Assembly (NCBI GenBank): GCA_028291515.1
Contig: JAQGHU010000022.1
Location: 1 to 64,000 of the forward strand
Direction of reading: 5' to 3'
Length of the DNA stretch: 64,000 bases
DNA from: Schlesneria sp.
GTDB taxonomy: Bacteria; Planctomycetota; Planctomycetia; Planctomycetales; Planctomycetaceae
Shown: one piece after another, positions 51,833 to 60,972 of the stretch
Layout of the letters: every line of letters starts with the position of its first letter
Position numbering within the stretch: position 1 is the stretch's first letter
Translations under genes and position numbers: made by a program
The notes under the pieces: generated by a model
What the model saw: only the letters and a program-made list of their open reading frames with translations
What the model was told of the DNA's origin: nothing
The model's database searches: none

Positions 51833-52042
51833 TCACGGTCGACCGGGCGGCATCCAGTAACACCAACGCCAATCTTCGTTTTCACCGTGTGGGTATCGCT
51901 CCACGCGTGAAGGAAAGAAAGGTGAAAATCTCCGATCGGCCAGCGAGTTCTTCATGTACTTGTCCGCCATCTCGCGCGGGGCGGTGCCCACGCGGTTAAA
52001 CGAGTGAGATTTCGCAAGTCGCCGTGGCACCGCGTTGGACAT
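51833..52042 (-). CDS. Possible small protein
   Basis: A 69-codon ORF starting MSNAVPRRLAKSHSFNRVGT and ending NEDWRWCYWMPPGRP, rich in Arg, Pro and Trp. It overlaps no other feature, but there is no clear ribosome binding site and no known family. The aromatic-rich end reads coding-like. Low confidence. Confidence 0.3.
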   Translation of the reverse strand: MSNAVPRRLAKSHSFNRVGTAPREMADKYMKNSLADRRFSPFFPSRVERYPHGENEDWRWCYWMPPGRP

Positions 52043-52296
52043 TTTTATCGTTCCAATCGGACTTATTGGTTGGATCGATACTGACTCGCGACGAGTTCGG
52101 AGGCGGAGGCTCAAACTCAATACCTGTCACCAATCTGTGACCAACATTTTAACTGGCTTGCTTCGAGGAACGGGTCTGTGGTCGGAGGAGAACGAGGGAT
52201 GGTTCTTTTGTGGCCAGTTGGCAGCCCCGGAATCGGAGTGGGACTGTTGGTGTAAACAACGGTCCGCCATCCCGAATCGATGCTCGAAACCCCATC

Positions 52297-53361
52297 ATGC
52301 TGACATTCACACGCAATAGACTCGCGCCACTCGGCCTGTCCATCGATCGGACATCGGCTAGCCTGGTGCAATTGACCGGTTCGAAGGAAGCGGTGGATTT
52401 GCGGACAGCAGTGCAGTGTCCCCTTCCCGATCTGAGTTCCGCCGCGGCTGAAGTTGCCGACGGAGTGATTGCTGATTCGTTGCGAACATTCGTCAACGAT
52501 CATCGGTTGCGTGGGCGGTCGGTGGTTTCCTGTCTGTCTGCGGACGAATTGTTGATTGAGACCATCCGGTTGCCTCAACTTCCCAAGGAAGAGACCGCGA
52601 AGGCGATCCTACAGGAAGCGTCCGAGCGACTGTCGCTGCCTGCGGACGAAATTGAAGTCCGACATCTGTTTGCTGGCGAGATCCGCCAGGAGAGCGCGGC
52701 GAAGCGGGAAGTGATCATGTTTGCCTGTCCACGGCAAGTGATCCATCGCCGTCTGAAAGTGCTAGAGAATGCCGGATTAATTCCTGTGGGAATTGATGTC
52801 GAGCCTTGCGCGTTCCTGCGAAGTTTGCTGCGGACGCACCGGACGGCCGACACCGTGCGGACGGCTTACCTCTATTGCGGTGAGAACGCTTCGACAGTGA
52901 TGTTCGCCGAAGGTCGACGCATTCTGTTCCTGAAGTCGATCGCGATGGGGGGCCGCCAATTTGATAGTGCGGTTTCGCAGACGCTGGGCATTGACCGAAC
53001 GATCGGCAGCCAGATGCGGTCGGAAGTCTTCGGAGCCCGGCAGTTGGACGGGGAAAACGAGGTTCACCGTTCGATCATCGATTCGCTGCGGCCTTGCTTC
53101 GAAGCGATTATCGATGAGATTGAACTGTGTCTGCGGTACTTGAAGGTGACTTTCCGCGGGCGTGTCCTGGACGGACTGGTGATGTCGGGAAGTGAATCGG
53201 CACCTTGGTTGGCCGAGTACTTTGGTGAACGTGTCGGGCTGACATGCCGCAATGTTTCGCCGCTGGATGGCGTGACCGGGATCGCCTCGTCGGATTCGAT
53301 TCAGCAACGGAGCGGACGTTGGGCGACTCCTTTTGGGCTGGCTTTGAAACGATTGAGTTGA
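52297..53361 (+). CDS. pilM: PilM-like type IV pilus assembly ATPase
   Basis: A 354-residue actin/FtsA-fold protein that links the pilus machinery to the cytoplasmic side. It begins MLTFTRNRLAPLGLSIDRTS, the PilM opening where LGLSIDRT stands for the usual GIDIG phosphate loop. Internal features are LIETIRLPQLPKEE, QEASERLSLPADEIEVRHLF and a C-terminal VMSGSESAPWLAEYF. It is the first gene of a cluster with PilN-, PilO- and PilP-like proteins and a secretin. The start at 52297 is set where the family homology begins; the frame is open to 52210. Confidence 0.75.
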   Translation: MLTFTRNRLAPLGLSIDRTSASLVQLTGSKEAVDLRTAVQCPLPDLSSAAAEVADGVIADSLRTFVNDHRLRGRSVVSCLSADELLIETIRLPQLPKEETAKAILQEASERLSLPADEIEVRHLFAGEIRQESAAKREVIMFACPRQVIHRRLKVLENAGLIPVGIDVEPCAFLRSLLRTHRTADTVRTAYLYCGENASTVMFAEGRRILFLKSIAMGGRQFDSAVSQTLGIDRTIGSQMRSEVFGARQLDGENEVHRSIIDSLRPCFEAIIDEIELCLRYLKVTFRGRVLDGLVMSGSESAPWLAEYFGERVGLTCRNVSPLDGVTGIASSDSIQQRSGRWATPFGLALKRLS

Positions 53362-53437
53362 TTGTGGGTTTGGCTGATGGAACTGGTGCGTTCCGAAGAC
53401 TGCACGCACCCTACGACGACGTTGAACGCTGACTATC

Positions 53438-54142
53438 ATGCAAGACATTGATTTCCTACCCGCCGACTATGTTTGCGTTCAAACCACGCGGAAAAATGAC
53501 ACGTGGCTGCGCGGATTATTTGTGGCCGTGCTGGCGCTGATGGCGTTGGGTTGGTTCGAACAACAACGCTCGCTGCGTGAGTTAGTTGCACGGCGTGATC
53601 GGGCTCAAATTCAAGTTGCGGCCATGCTTTCCCAAGTCGATCTGGGCGATCAGCTGCGCGTCGAGCTCCAGCAAGGGGAAGATCAGGCGCGGTTGTTACA
53701 CGGGCTGCGACTACATGCTTCGCCGACGCGGTGGTTGACGGAAGTCGTCGGTGCCTTGCCGGAGCAGGTCCTCTTGACCGAAATGCACGCTGAAATCGAA
53801 GAAGGCGCGGCAGCGGCAGCCGATTCGAACGCCGATGACAATTCGAGCATTGACCCTCTTCATCAGGATCTGCAGCGATTTGTGAAACAAACACCTCGCC
53901 GCGCGCTGATGATTTCCTTGCACGGTACGGCGGCTGACGATCTTCAAGTCGCTGAATTTCTGCGACAGCTTCATCAAACGCGACTCTTTGAACGTGTTCA
54001 ACTGCTGTTCACCGACCATCAGCCTGTCAGCGAGAGAATGCAACGTTCGTTCGCAATTCGATTGCGGACCCGGTCGCTGCTGGGGGCTCAGCGGACAAAT
54101 CAACCTGTGGCTTCTGGTGATCATGGCGATCTTCGGAACTAG
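53438..54142 (+). CDS. pilN: PilN-like inner-membrane pilus assembly protein
   Basis: A 234-residue bitopic protein. A short cytoplasmic tail with IDFLPADY (the PilN N-terminal INLLPY-like motif that binds PilM) precedes one transmembrane segment (~25-42, LRGLFVAVLALMALGWF). A coiled-coil region (~45-80) and a periplasmic alpha/beta domain follow (GLRLHASPTRWLTEVVGALP, then VAEFLRQLHQTRLFERVQLL). The position between PilM- and PilO-like genes supports the call. Gap to pilM is 76 bases. Confidence 0.75.
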   Translation: MQDIDFLPADYVCVQTTRKNDTWLRGLFVAVLALMALGWFEQQRSLRELVARRDRAQIQVAAMLSQVDLGDQLRVELQQGEDQARLLHGLRLHASPTRWLTEVVGALPEQVLLTEMHAEIEEGAAAAADSNADDNSSIDPLHQDLQRFVKQTPRRALMISLHGTAADDLQVAEFLRQLHQTRLFERVQLLFTDHQPVSERMQRSFAIRLRTRSLLGAQRTNQPVASGDHGDLRN

Positions 54143-54199
54143 TGCATTTTCAGTGAGATCGAATACGTATTGGTTTGGCGAGATTGGCTACGGGATCGA

Positions 54200-54811
54200 A
54201 TGATGAAACTCCTTGCGCGACACGACACCTTGATTGCGATCATCGGAACGGCAGTTCTGACGGGCGTCTACTATTTGGGCGTCATTTGTCCCGGGCATAG
54301 CGCGGCACGCGACATCAAAGCCGAACTGGCGCAGACGCAGGCCAGGATGGGTGAACTGCCCGCGATGATGTTAGAGCAAACTCGATTGAAATCGGAGTTG
54401 GAAGCCCAGCGCGAGAGACTGGCTCAAGTCAAATTATTCCTTCCGGAAGAGTCGCATGAGTCGCAGGTTCTGCACGAAGTCGCCAGCCTGGCCCATCAGT
54501 CGGGCTTGATTGTCAATCGGCTGGAACCGTTGCCCACCGTCAAATTCGCGTCGTACTCAACGCATTCATTCCAGCTGAATTGTCGCGGCGAGTTTCGAGA
54601 GATCACTGGATTCTTAAATGGACTGGAAACGCGTCCGCGACTCGTGACTTTCGGAGGTATTGCGTTGGTACGCAAGAATGATAGTACTGGCGAAACGTCG
54701 AAACGACAGATCCAAGCCACTGTCCACTTTAGCGTTTATTCACGACAGTTAAATTCTACCGAAGTTGCCGAAAATACCGTCAGCCGTCGTGCGCTTGTGT
54801 CCGATAACTGA
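54200..54811 (+). CDS. pilO: PilO-like inner-membrane pilus assembly protein
   Basis: A 203-residue bitopic protein. The transmembrane segment is TLIAIIGTAVLTGVYYLGVI (~9-28), followed by a coiled coil with heptads (ARDIKAELAQTQARMGELPA, MLEQTRLKSELEAQRERLAQ) and a ferredoxin-like periplasmic domain (EVASLAHQSGLIVNRLEPLP, ITGFLNGLETRPRLVTFGGI). It should dimerise with the PilN-like protein. ATG 54200 is preferred to a TTG at 54170; GGGA lies ahead. Confidence 0.75.
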   Translation: MMKLLARHDTLIAIIGTAVLTGVYYLGVICPGHSAARDIKAELAQTQARMGELPAMMLEQTRLKSELEAQRERLAQVKLFLPEESHESQVLHEVASLAHQSGLIVNRLEPLPTVKFASYSTHSFQLNCRGEFREITGFLNGLETRPRLVTFGGIALVRKNDSTGETSKRQIQATVHFSVYSRQLNSTEVAENTVSRRALVSDN

Positions 54812-54894
54812 TTAAAGCCGTTGAGTTTTCCGAGGGCGCGGACTTTGTGGGTCACGCTCGTAACAGGCAGTTTCTGCCGATCCGCGGTGATTCG

Positions 54895-55614
54895 ATGAGT
54901 CCATTCATGATCGATCTGTGGCACCGATGGCAACGTGACGTGAAAGCAGACCGCCAGAAGGCTGTGTTGCTGGCCGCACTGTTGTTGCTCGGTTGTTGCT
55001 TTTGGATTCCGATGCTTGCGAAAGCGATGACGCCGAAACGCGCGTCCGCGGCAACGTCCCAAGCTGCCGCTGCGGCAAAAGATCCTTCCGTTACTCCTGA
55101 ACAAAAAGAATCGTCCGGTGCCGGCTCTGACCAGTTTTGGTCAAGCCTGGCAAATTCACTCGCGAATGATCCCCTGTTTCAGGCTGCGGAAGTCAACAAG
55201 TTGGAACGAGATCCCTTTGGGACGAATGAGTCCTGGGATCCATTGCCGGTGTTGTTTGCTGAAGATGTCAGCCCGAAGCCCGAAGACATCCGTCCTGTTA
55301 TCGAAGAGCCCACTCCAACGGTGGAGTTGACTCCAAAAGAGGAATTGAAAGTTGCGGTCGTTGCGCGGGGAACGAGGCCGTTGCAGTTGACCAGCACAAT
55401 GATCAGTCGGTCGCGACGAGCAGCAATGATCAACGGTCAATTTATCTCAGTTGGACGCGAGATCCAATCAAATGGTCAAAGCTATCTGCTCACGCAGGTG
55501 GAGTCACATCGAGTTTTGCTGACGATGGGCGACGAAACGATTGAGCTGAAGATTGCTCGATCGCAATTGAAGGCTGTTCTGGATCCTCGCAATAGCGATG
55601 ATCCGCGAGAATAA
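54895..55614 (+). CDS. PilP-like pilus assembly protein
   Basis: A 239-residue bitopic protein. A hydrophobic segment (~21-41, QKAVLLAALLLLGCCFWIPM) is followed by a long low-complexity linker rich in Ala, Pro, Glu and Ser (~50-150) and a small beta domain at the C-terminus (ELKVAVVARGTRPLQLTSTM, AAMINGQFISVGREIQSNGQ, VLLTMGDETIELKIARSQL), which resembles PilP/GspC HR domains that bind secretin. It lies between the PilO-like and secretin genes. Exact family not certain. Start GTG at 54847 is an alternative. Confidence 0.6.
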   Translation: MSPFMIDLWHRWQRDVKADRQKAVLLAALLLLGCCFWIPMLAKAMTPKRASAATSQAAAAAKDPSVTPEQKESSGAGSDQFWSSLANSLANDPLFQAAEVNKLERDPFGTNESWDPLPVLFAEDVSPKPEDIRPVIEEPTPTVELTPKEELKVAVVARGTRPLQLTSTMISRSRRAAMINGQFISVGREIQSNGQSYLLTQVESHRVLLTMGDETIELKIARSQLKAVLDPRNSDDPRE

Positions 55615-55667
55615 CATGGCTTGGCCGGTCGCACCTCGATCTGCCGACTGCCGGTCACGGATGACCT

Positions 55668-58046
55668 ATGAACCGACACGCTCCCTTATTTCGCGTTGCC
55701 TTTCTATCGCTGTTGCTGGCGATCTCGTTGCCGTTGTTGGTGTTCGTGGCAGCGCAAGTCCGTCAGCGGCAGTTGAAGTCGAAGGCCAATCCGCGCTGGG
55801 CTCGCTTCAGCGCGGTGAATGGCTCGAGGGTGGCCGAGACACCGTCGACAGATCGTGATGTTGCTGCGACGACACCGACGGAAAGTCCCCCAGAAAACTC
55901 GCATCGACTTCCAGTACGGATTGCGAGCCGATCGAATGGGATGACGGGTTCGGCCACCGGCAATGCTCAGTCCGGTCCGCCTTTGTCAGCGACTCCGCCG
56001 TTGAGCGTCGAACTTCCCGTGCCGTCGATTCCAAGAAATCCGCCGATTTACTTATCGATTCCGAATCAGTTGTCGTCAAGACAAACGGCTGAGGTTCCTT
56101 CTGCGCCTCCCGCAAGAAATGCGTTGGTTCCCGTCCCCAATGACGACCCGTTTTATGGAGCGGCCGAGTCACAACCTGCCGCTCCAAAAATCAGTGCCAA
56201 GCCGAAAATCGAGTTTCGGGCTGTCGATGAAACACCGTCGAACGACGCGGCATCACGACGGATTGAGGAACAACTGGCGGGATTGCATCGCCGTCTCGAT
56301 CAGTTGGCACAGGCTCAAACTGATAAACAAGTGTCGGATCTCGAACGTGCGTTGGCAATGTTGAAGAAAGCCGAAGATTCGAGACTGGCACAGCTCAATT
56401 TGCCTGAGCAACTGCCGCCCCCTGCCCCGCCGGTTCAAAGCGAGTCGCGCCGCCCGATGCCCGTGGCTGCAGAAGCTTCAAGTCCCGGATCAAGCGGCGG
56501 CAATGTCGGTGGTCGCGAGCCAACGATCAAGATTGTGCAGGGTGAACCCGGTGATGCTGACGAACGATTCTCAATTCAAGTCCAGGACGCGAATCTGACG
56601 GAAGTTCTGGAGATGCTCGGTCAACTGGCCGGCGTCAACATCCTGGCGAGTCGCGATGTGCAGGGACGAGTCTCACTGAACCTGCAGGATGTCAACGTCG
56701 ACAAAGCCCTGGATGCGATTCTGCGATCGCAGGGTTACGTTCACGAACGCGAAGGCGATTTTATTTATGTGAAATCGGCAGCGGAAGCGACGGCGATGAA
56801 GCAGGCGAATCGCAAGCTGATTACCAAGATCTATCAACTGCATTACATCAACGCGTCCGAAATTCAGAAGCTGATCACTCCGATCCTGACGCCGGAGATC
56901 GGGCGGCACGCGATTACGTCGCCGGCTCAATCAGGAATTGCCCCGACTTCAACCGATGCGGGCGGTGATGGGTTATCTCAGCGGGACACTTTGCTGGTGC
57001 AGGACTTTCCCGAGGTCATTGCCGAGGTCGACAAGATCCTGATCGAACTGGACGTTCCTCCGTTACAGGTGATGATCGAGGCGAAGATCCTGAGCGTGGC
57101 TCTGTCGGATACCATGGCGTTCGGTGTCAACTTCGCGCTGTTGAATGGAGCGAAAGGGTTCCCTGCGACAGGTAGCATGGTCCCTCCCGCCGGTGAGTCT
57201 CTGTCAAGTTCTGCGGGTTTGAAGTACGGGTTCATTCAAGGTGACACGCATGCCTTCATCAAGTCACTCGAGGCCATCGCGGATACGTCACTCGTGGCCG
57301 CACCGCAGTTGCGGGTGTTGAACAAGCAGAAGGCAGAGCTGATCATTGGCCAACGGCTCGGCTACAAGACGTTGGCGTTCAATGGGACGCAGACGATTGA
57401 GAACGTGCAGTTCATGGATACGGGGACGAAGCTGGTCTTCCGACCGTTCATTTCGCCAGATGGGCTGGTTCGATTGGAAGTTCATCCAGAGCGAAGCCGG
57501 GCCAAGATTAATGAGAAGACGGGGCTGCCGAATGCGGAAACGACGGAAGTCACCACGAACGTCATGGTGCGGGATGGAACGACGGTGGTGTTGGGCGGTT
57601 TGATTTCAGAAGAGTGCCGTGAGGCGATTGATCGCGTTCCTGTGCTGGGGTCGATTCCCTGGGTGGGTGGAGCGTTCAGGAACAAGTCGGAACAGGTGTC
57701 TCGCAACGAGATGATCGTTTTGATTACGCCTCGAATCGTCACGGAACCGGAAGCGATGTTGGAAGGTGAGAAGCTGCAGTTTGAGACGGAATCTCGCGCC
57801 GCTCATTTCCGCGACAGTTTGAGTCCTCATAATCGGACCAGTTTGACGCGAGCTCACTACGAACGGGCGTGCGCCTGCTTTGAACAAGGAAACTTGTTGA
57901 AGGCCAAGCAGCAGATTGATGCGGCATTGCTGCAGAACAAAGGTGATCTGGAGTGTCAGAAATTGAAGTTGAAAATTGATCAGGCATTGCGTGATCAGCA
58001 GGGGCATGCGTGGAAATGGCCGGGGGGACGGGCGGTCAGGCGGTAG
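55668..58046 (+). CDS. Type II/IV pilus secretin (PilQ/GspD-like)
   Basis: A 792-residue outer-membrane secretin. A signal/hydrophobic segment (VAFLSLLLAISLPLLVFVAA, ~10-29) and a long Pro/Ser-rich, disordered region (~40-295) come first. An STN/N-domain follows (IQVQDANLTEVLEMLGQLAG, ~303-322; RVSLNLQDVNVDKALDAILR). A second N-domain and the secretin beta-barrel follow, with VPVLGSIPWVGGAF (~655-668) and EMIVLITPRIV. After it a ~90-residue helical tail (HFRDSLSPHNRTSLTRAHYE) is added. The disordered insert and tail make it longer than typical secretins. It closes the pil cluster. Confidence 0.9.
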   Translation: MNRHAPLFRVAFLSLLLAISLPLLVFVAAQVRQRQLKSKANPRWARFSAVNGSRVAETPSTDRDVAATTPTESPPENSHRLPVRIASRSNGMTGSATGNAQSGPPLSATPPLSVELPVPSIPRNPPIYLSIPNQLSSRQTAEVPSAPPARNALVPVPNDDPFYGAAESQPAAPKISAKPKIEFRAVDETPSNDAASRRIEEQLAGLHRRLDQLAQAQTDKQVSDLERALAMLKKAEDSRLAQLNLPEQLPPPAPPVQSESRRPMPVAAEASSPGSSGGNVGGREPTIKIVQGEPGDADERFSIQVQDANLTEVLEMLGQLAGVNILASRDVQGRVSLNLQDVNVDKALDAILRSQGYVHEREGDFIYVKSAAEATAMKQANRKLITKIYQLHYINASEIQKLITPILTPEIGRHAITSPAQSGIAPTSTDAGGDGLSQRDTLLVQDFPEVIAEVDKILIELDVPPLQVMIEAKILSVALSDTMAFGVNFALLNGAKGFPATGSMVPPAGESLSSSAGLKYGFIQGDTHAFIKSLEAIADTSLVAAPQLRVLNKQKAELIIGQRLGYKTLAFNGTQTIENVQFMDTGTKLVFRPFISPDGLVRLEVHPERSRAKINEKTGLPNAETTEVTTNVMVRDGTTVVLGGLISEECREAIDRVPVLGSIPWVGGAFRNKSEQVSRNEMIVLITPRIVTEPEAMLEGEKLQFETESRAAHFRDSLSPHNRTSLTRAHYERACACFEQGNLLKAKQQIDAALLQNKGDLECQKLKLKIDQALRDQQGHAWKWPGGRAVRR

Positions 58047-58120
58047 GGTCGACTACAGACGATCGAAGACACGGCCTTGTCGAAGACTCCAAAACCGTGG
58101 CACCCAGCGTTAGGTTGAAG

Positions 58121-59401
58121 TTAGCCGCGACGGATGGCTTCCATGGGCGACATTCTGACAGCCCACCAGGCTGGGTACAGCCCGCCGATCACTCCTAAAA
58201 ACGTGCTGAAGCCCAGGCTGAAGAGCAACAACCCCGGGCTGGCGTAGAGATGCAGCTTTGTCGGCAGCATCCAGTTTGCAAACTGGACGACTGCCCAGCC
58301 AAGCAGACAACCACAGGTTCCGCCAAAGATACCGAGCAGCGCGCTTTCCCAAGTGATCAGCCGCAGGATATCCCAGGCGGACCAGCCGTTTGCTTTCAGG
58401 ACGCCGAACTCGATCATCCGTTCGGCGACGCTCATCAGCATCGTATTCAGAATGCTGAGTAAGGCGATGACGACGCCGATGCCCGTCATCAAATAGAGGA
58501 AGATGTCCAGATCGCTGCTTAGTTCCTTGACCTTTTCACCCCAATCGCTGGCCGAGCGGATTTCCAAGGCTTCTTCCGGCGGGGCGGCAGGGTCAGGCGG
58601 CGATTCCGCCGGGGCTGTGCCCTGCAGCAGTGTGGCGGCGGCGTTGAGCAGATCGACCGGGCCACCGTTCGTCAGTGCGTCTAGTCCCTTGGAATGGCCG
58701 ACATTTCGACCGCGAAATTTGGCTTGGACCGCTTCGATCAATTCTGGATTGGCCACGGTCCCATCGGGTTCGAAGTAGACTGATGTGATGAATCGATCTT
58801 CCATTTTGGAGATCTTTCGGACGGCGGCCTCATCAAGGACGATGGCGACATCCAGCAACAAGGAATTGCAGCGATAGATGCCGACGATCGTCAGGTTGTA
58901 GGTATCGACTCGCAGTGGATCGCCGACCTGCTTATGAAACGCGTCGGCGATCTGCTGACTGACGACGCAGTTGAAGGTTCCCACATCGGCCAGAGAGAGG
59001 AAGCGGCCCTTGATGATGTCATCGCGGTAGACGGCCTTCTTCAGCGCCACGGTTTGTTCGATGTCTAGTCCGAACAGCAGGCGCGGCGGGCTGAAGGTCG
59101 GTTTCCCTTCAACAAGCTGAGCACGAGCCCACACTTCAGGACGAACGATGCGGACTCCTTTGACTGTGGCGATCTCGTCGGCCCAACTTGAGGGGATCCG
59201 CGAGAACAACGGGATGGGAGCCCCGGGTTGCATCGCAGCGAGACCGGGAATTCGGCCGAAGGAACTCTTGACCGTATCGTCGATGCCCACGGCGATCGAA
59301 AACAACCCGACCATTCCCATGATCGCGACGGTGAGTCCGAGCAACGCCAACAGGGAACGAACGGGACGGCTAAGAAGGTTCTGGACGGCAAATCGAAGCA
59401 T
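58121..59401 (-). CDS. MacB/FtsX-family ABC transporter permease
   Basis: A 426-residue membrane protein. The N-terminal segment LRFAVQNLLSRPVRSLLALLGLTVAIMGMV holds TM1 (~15-38, FtsX-like), followed by a large extracytoplasmic domain (~50-300), then TM2-TM4 near ~315-335, ~355-385 and ~395-420 (with ALLSILNTMLMSVAERMIEF and ESALLGIFGGTCGCLLGWAV). This topology, one TM then three, matches MacB-type permeases. The final YPAWWAVRMSPMEAIRRG is the conserved C-terminal coupling helix. No ATPase gene adjoins it, so its partner must lie elsewhere. The start ATG at 59401 matches the family N-terminus. Confidence 0.85.
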   Translation of the reverse strand: MLRFAVQNLLSRPVRSLLALLGLTVAIMGMVGLFSIAVGIDDTVKSSFGRIPGLAAMQPGAPIPLFSRIPSSWADEIATVKGVRIVRPEVWARAQLVEGKPTFSPPRLLFGLDIEQTVALKKAVYRDDIIKGRFLSLADVGTFNCVVSQQIADAFHKQVGDPLRVDTYNLTIVGIYRCNSLLLDVAIVLDEAAVRKISKMEDRFITSVYFEPDGTVANPELIEAVQAKFRGRNVGHSKGLDALTNGGPVDLLNAAATLLQGTAPAESPPDPAAPPEEALEIRSASDWGEKVKELSSDLDIFLYLMTGIGVVIALLSILNTMLMSVAERMIEFGVLKANGWSAWDILRLITWESALLGIFGGTCGCLLGWAVVQFANWMLPTKLHLYASPGLLLFSLGFSTFLGVIGGLYPAWWAVRMSPMEAIRRG

Positions 59402-59713
59402 GGATGACAATCGTTCTGAACAATGTCTGGGGATGATCGGTACAGCATACCGATCCGGTCGCAATTAGCGTTAGGCCACCTGCATCCATGACCGGCAGTG
59501 CGCATTCGCAGTTAACTGAGCGCGCATCTGTAGCGCTCGCTCAATCGTGCAGCAGCAATCTCTTGGCGAGAATGGCTATAGAGGATGAAGCCTCGACAGA
59601 GCCAAGCAAATTGCTGAATTCGCCGAAACCTTTCCGATTCGCTGGTGTTTATGCCTGCCAGCGAAAGGTCGCTTGGTTGTCGGTCGAAAGATTCACATCG
59701 TGCTGGAATCCTG
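59402..59713. other. Divergent promoter region with hairpin
   Basis: About 310 bases between the permease and the YHYH gene. A hairpin TGAGCG...CGCTCG with CTCA lies at about 59516-59541. No ORF is supported; this region should hold promoters for both genes. Confidence 0.35.
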
Positions 59714-60895
59714 ATGCTTTCTAATTTAATTCGGCTGCGCCTGGTGCTGGCTTGGTTACTCTGCTTGCAGGGTGGCCTGGTGACGGTAGCGGAAGAGATT
59801 CCGACAGATCTGCAGTCGATTGGCGGCAAATGGTACGTCAAGCGGGGTGACAAATCCGTCTATTATTATCGCGATGCCGACAGCTTTGTGGATCTATTTT
59901 CGTATCACGCCAAGGATTCGAATAAGGATGGCATCGACAATGTTCGGATCAGTCATGATTCGCAATTTGTGATCATTGATAGCCAAGGGTATCCCAATCA
60001 CCCCACGGCGAAATTCCCCAATAGCGGCAATCCAAACTCGATTCGCGTGCAGGATTTTCATTTTCGCCTGCCGCTGGAACCAAAGCTGGCGGGCAAGATT
60101 ACGCGGGTGCCGATGGGGCCGATCGGGATGGCGCTGAATGGTGTGGTGTTCTTCAATCCGTTCGAAGCGGGAGGGATGAACGCAGTTGCGGGGTACTCTG
60201 AAGTGTGGCTGGATTCGTGTTGCGGGCACCCTCAACAACATGGGGTTTACCACTATCACAAATATCCCAGTTGCGTGAAGTCGCCGTTTCCTGACGATGG
60301 CAAGCAGCATTCTCCGATCATCGGCTTTGCCTGGGACGGATTTCCGATTTACGGGCCGTACGAAGAAGCGGGAGTGAAGGCAAAGGATCTGAAGGGGGCG
60401 ACTGCTTTGGATGTGTGTAACGGCCATCACGACAAGGTGCGCGGCTACCACTATCACGTCACGCCGGGGCGTTTCCCATACGTGATCGGCGGCTATGCCG
60501 GTGTCGTTGAGCCTTCGAATAGCCACGAATTGCGGCGTGGTGGCGAGGGAGCGATTCAAGACAACTCGTCGGGCGACAGTCGTCTGGACAAGGTGATTGC
60601 GTCGGTGAAGCCGGTCACGGCGGGACGCGGGAAGAAGCAGACCGTTCAGATTCAACTTGTTCCTGCGAATGCTCGATTCGGTGGTCTGCCGATGGGGAAG
60701 CCTGATTGGGTTCAGTTCGGACCTTATGAGGCTATTCGAGTTGAACGAACGGGCAATGTCGTCACTGTCGATTTGCAGATCCCCGAGGACGCTGCCGTTG
60801 GCGTGTCATTGGATTGTCATATCGAGTTTGAGAACGCTGGGCGCGGTGGGACGTTGGTGTTTAAGCGGAATGATGCCTTCCGCATCGTGGAATAA
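59714..60895 (+). CDS. YHYH domain-containing exported protein
   Basis: A 393-residue exported protein. The signal peptide spans residues 1-26 (LIRLRLVLAWLLCLQGGLVTVAEE). The domain is marked by His-rich motifs: WLDSCCGHPQQHGVYHYHKY (the YHYH signature), a SPFPDDGKQHSPIIGFAWDG box, FPIYGPYEEAG, and CNGHHDKVRGYHYHVTPGRF. The conserved histidines probably bind a metal. The C-terminal ~100 residues form a further beta-domain with QIQLVPANARFGG. The family is common in planctomycetes and marine bacteria, and its function is unknown. The start at 59714 is chosen where the signal begins. Confidence 0.85.
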   Translation: MLSNLIRLRLVLAWLLCLQGGLVTVAEEIPTDLQSIGGKWYVKRGDKSVYYYRDADSFVDLFSYHAKDSNKDGIDNVRISHDSQFVIIDSQGYPNHPTAKFPNSGNPNSIRVQDFHFRLPLEPKLAGKITRVPMGPIGMALNGVVFFNPFEAGGMNAVAGYSEVWLDSCCGHPQQHGVYHYHKYPSCVKSPFPDDGKQHSPIIGFAWDGFPIYGPYEEAGVKAKDLKGATALDVCNGHHDKVRGYHYHVTPGRFPYVIGGYAGVVEPSNSHELRRGGEGAIQDNSSGDSRLDKVIASVKPVTAGRGKKQTVQIQLVPANARFGGLPMGKPDWVQFGPYEAIRVERTGNVVTVDLQIPEDAAVGVSLDCHIEFENAGRGGTLVFKRNDAFRIVE

Positions 60896-60972
60896 GGCTT
60901 GATTTACTAGTCGGTGATTTTGCCTGTGAATCACAGGTGGAATCCAAGTCGCTCGTTGAGGAGATGACGAAA

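Larger units (their letters stand above)
51417..52296. other. Intergenic region between pyc and pilM
   Basis: About 880 bases between divergent genes. It contains a predicted small RNA on the + strand (51602-51774, with promoter and terminator), a possible small ORF on the minus strand (51833-52042), and leader sequence of the pil operon. No other element is apparent. Confidence 0.45.

Noticed and set aside
51417-51872. N-terminal extension of pyruvate carboxylase (152 codons)
   Set aside because: The extension is Arg/Ser/Cys-rich, unlike any biotin carboxylase, and overlaps the predicted small RNA and its terminator; the family N-terminus starts at 51416.
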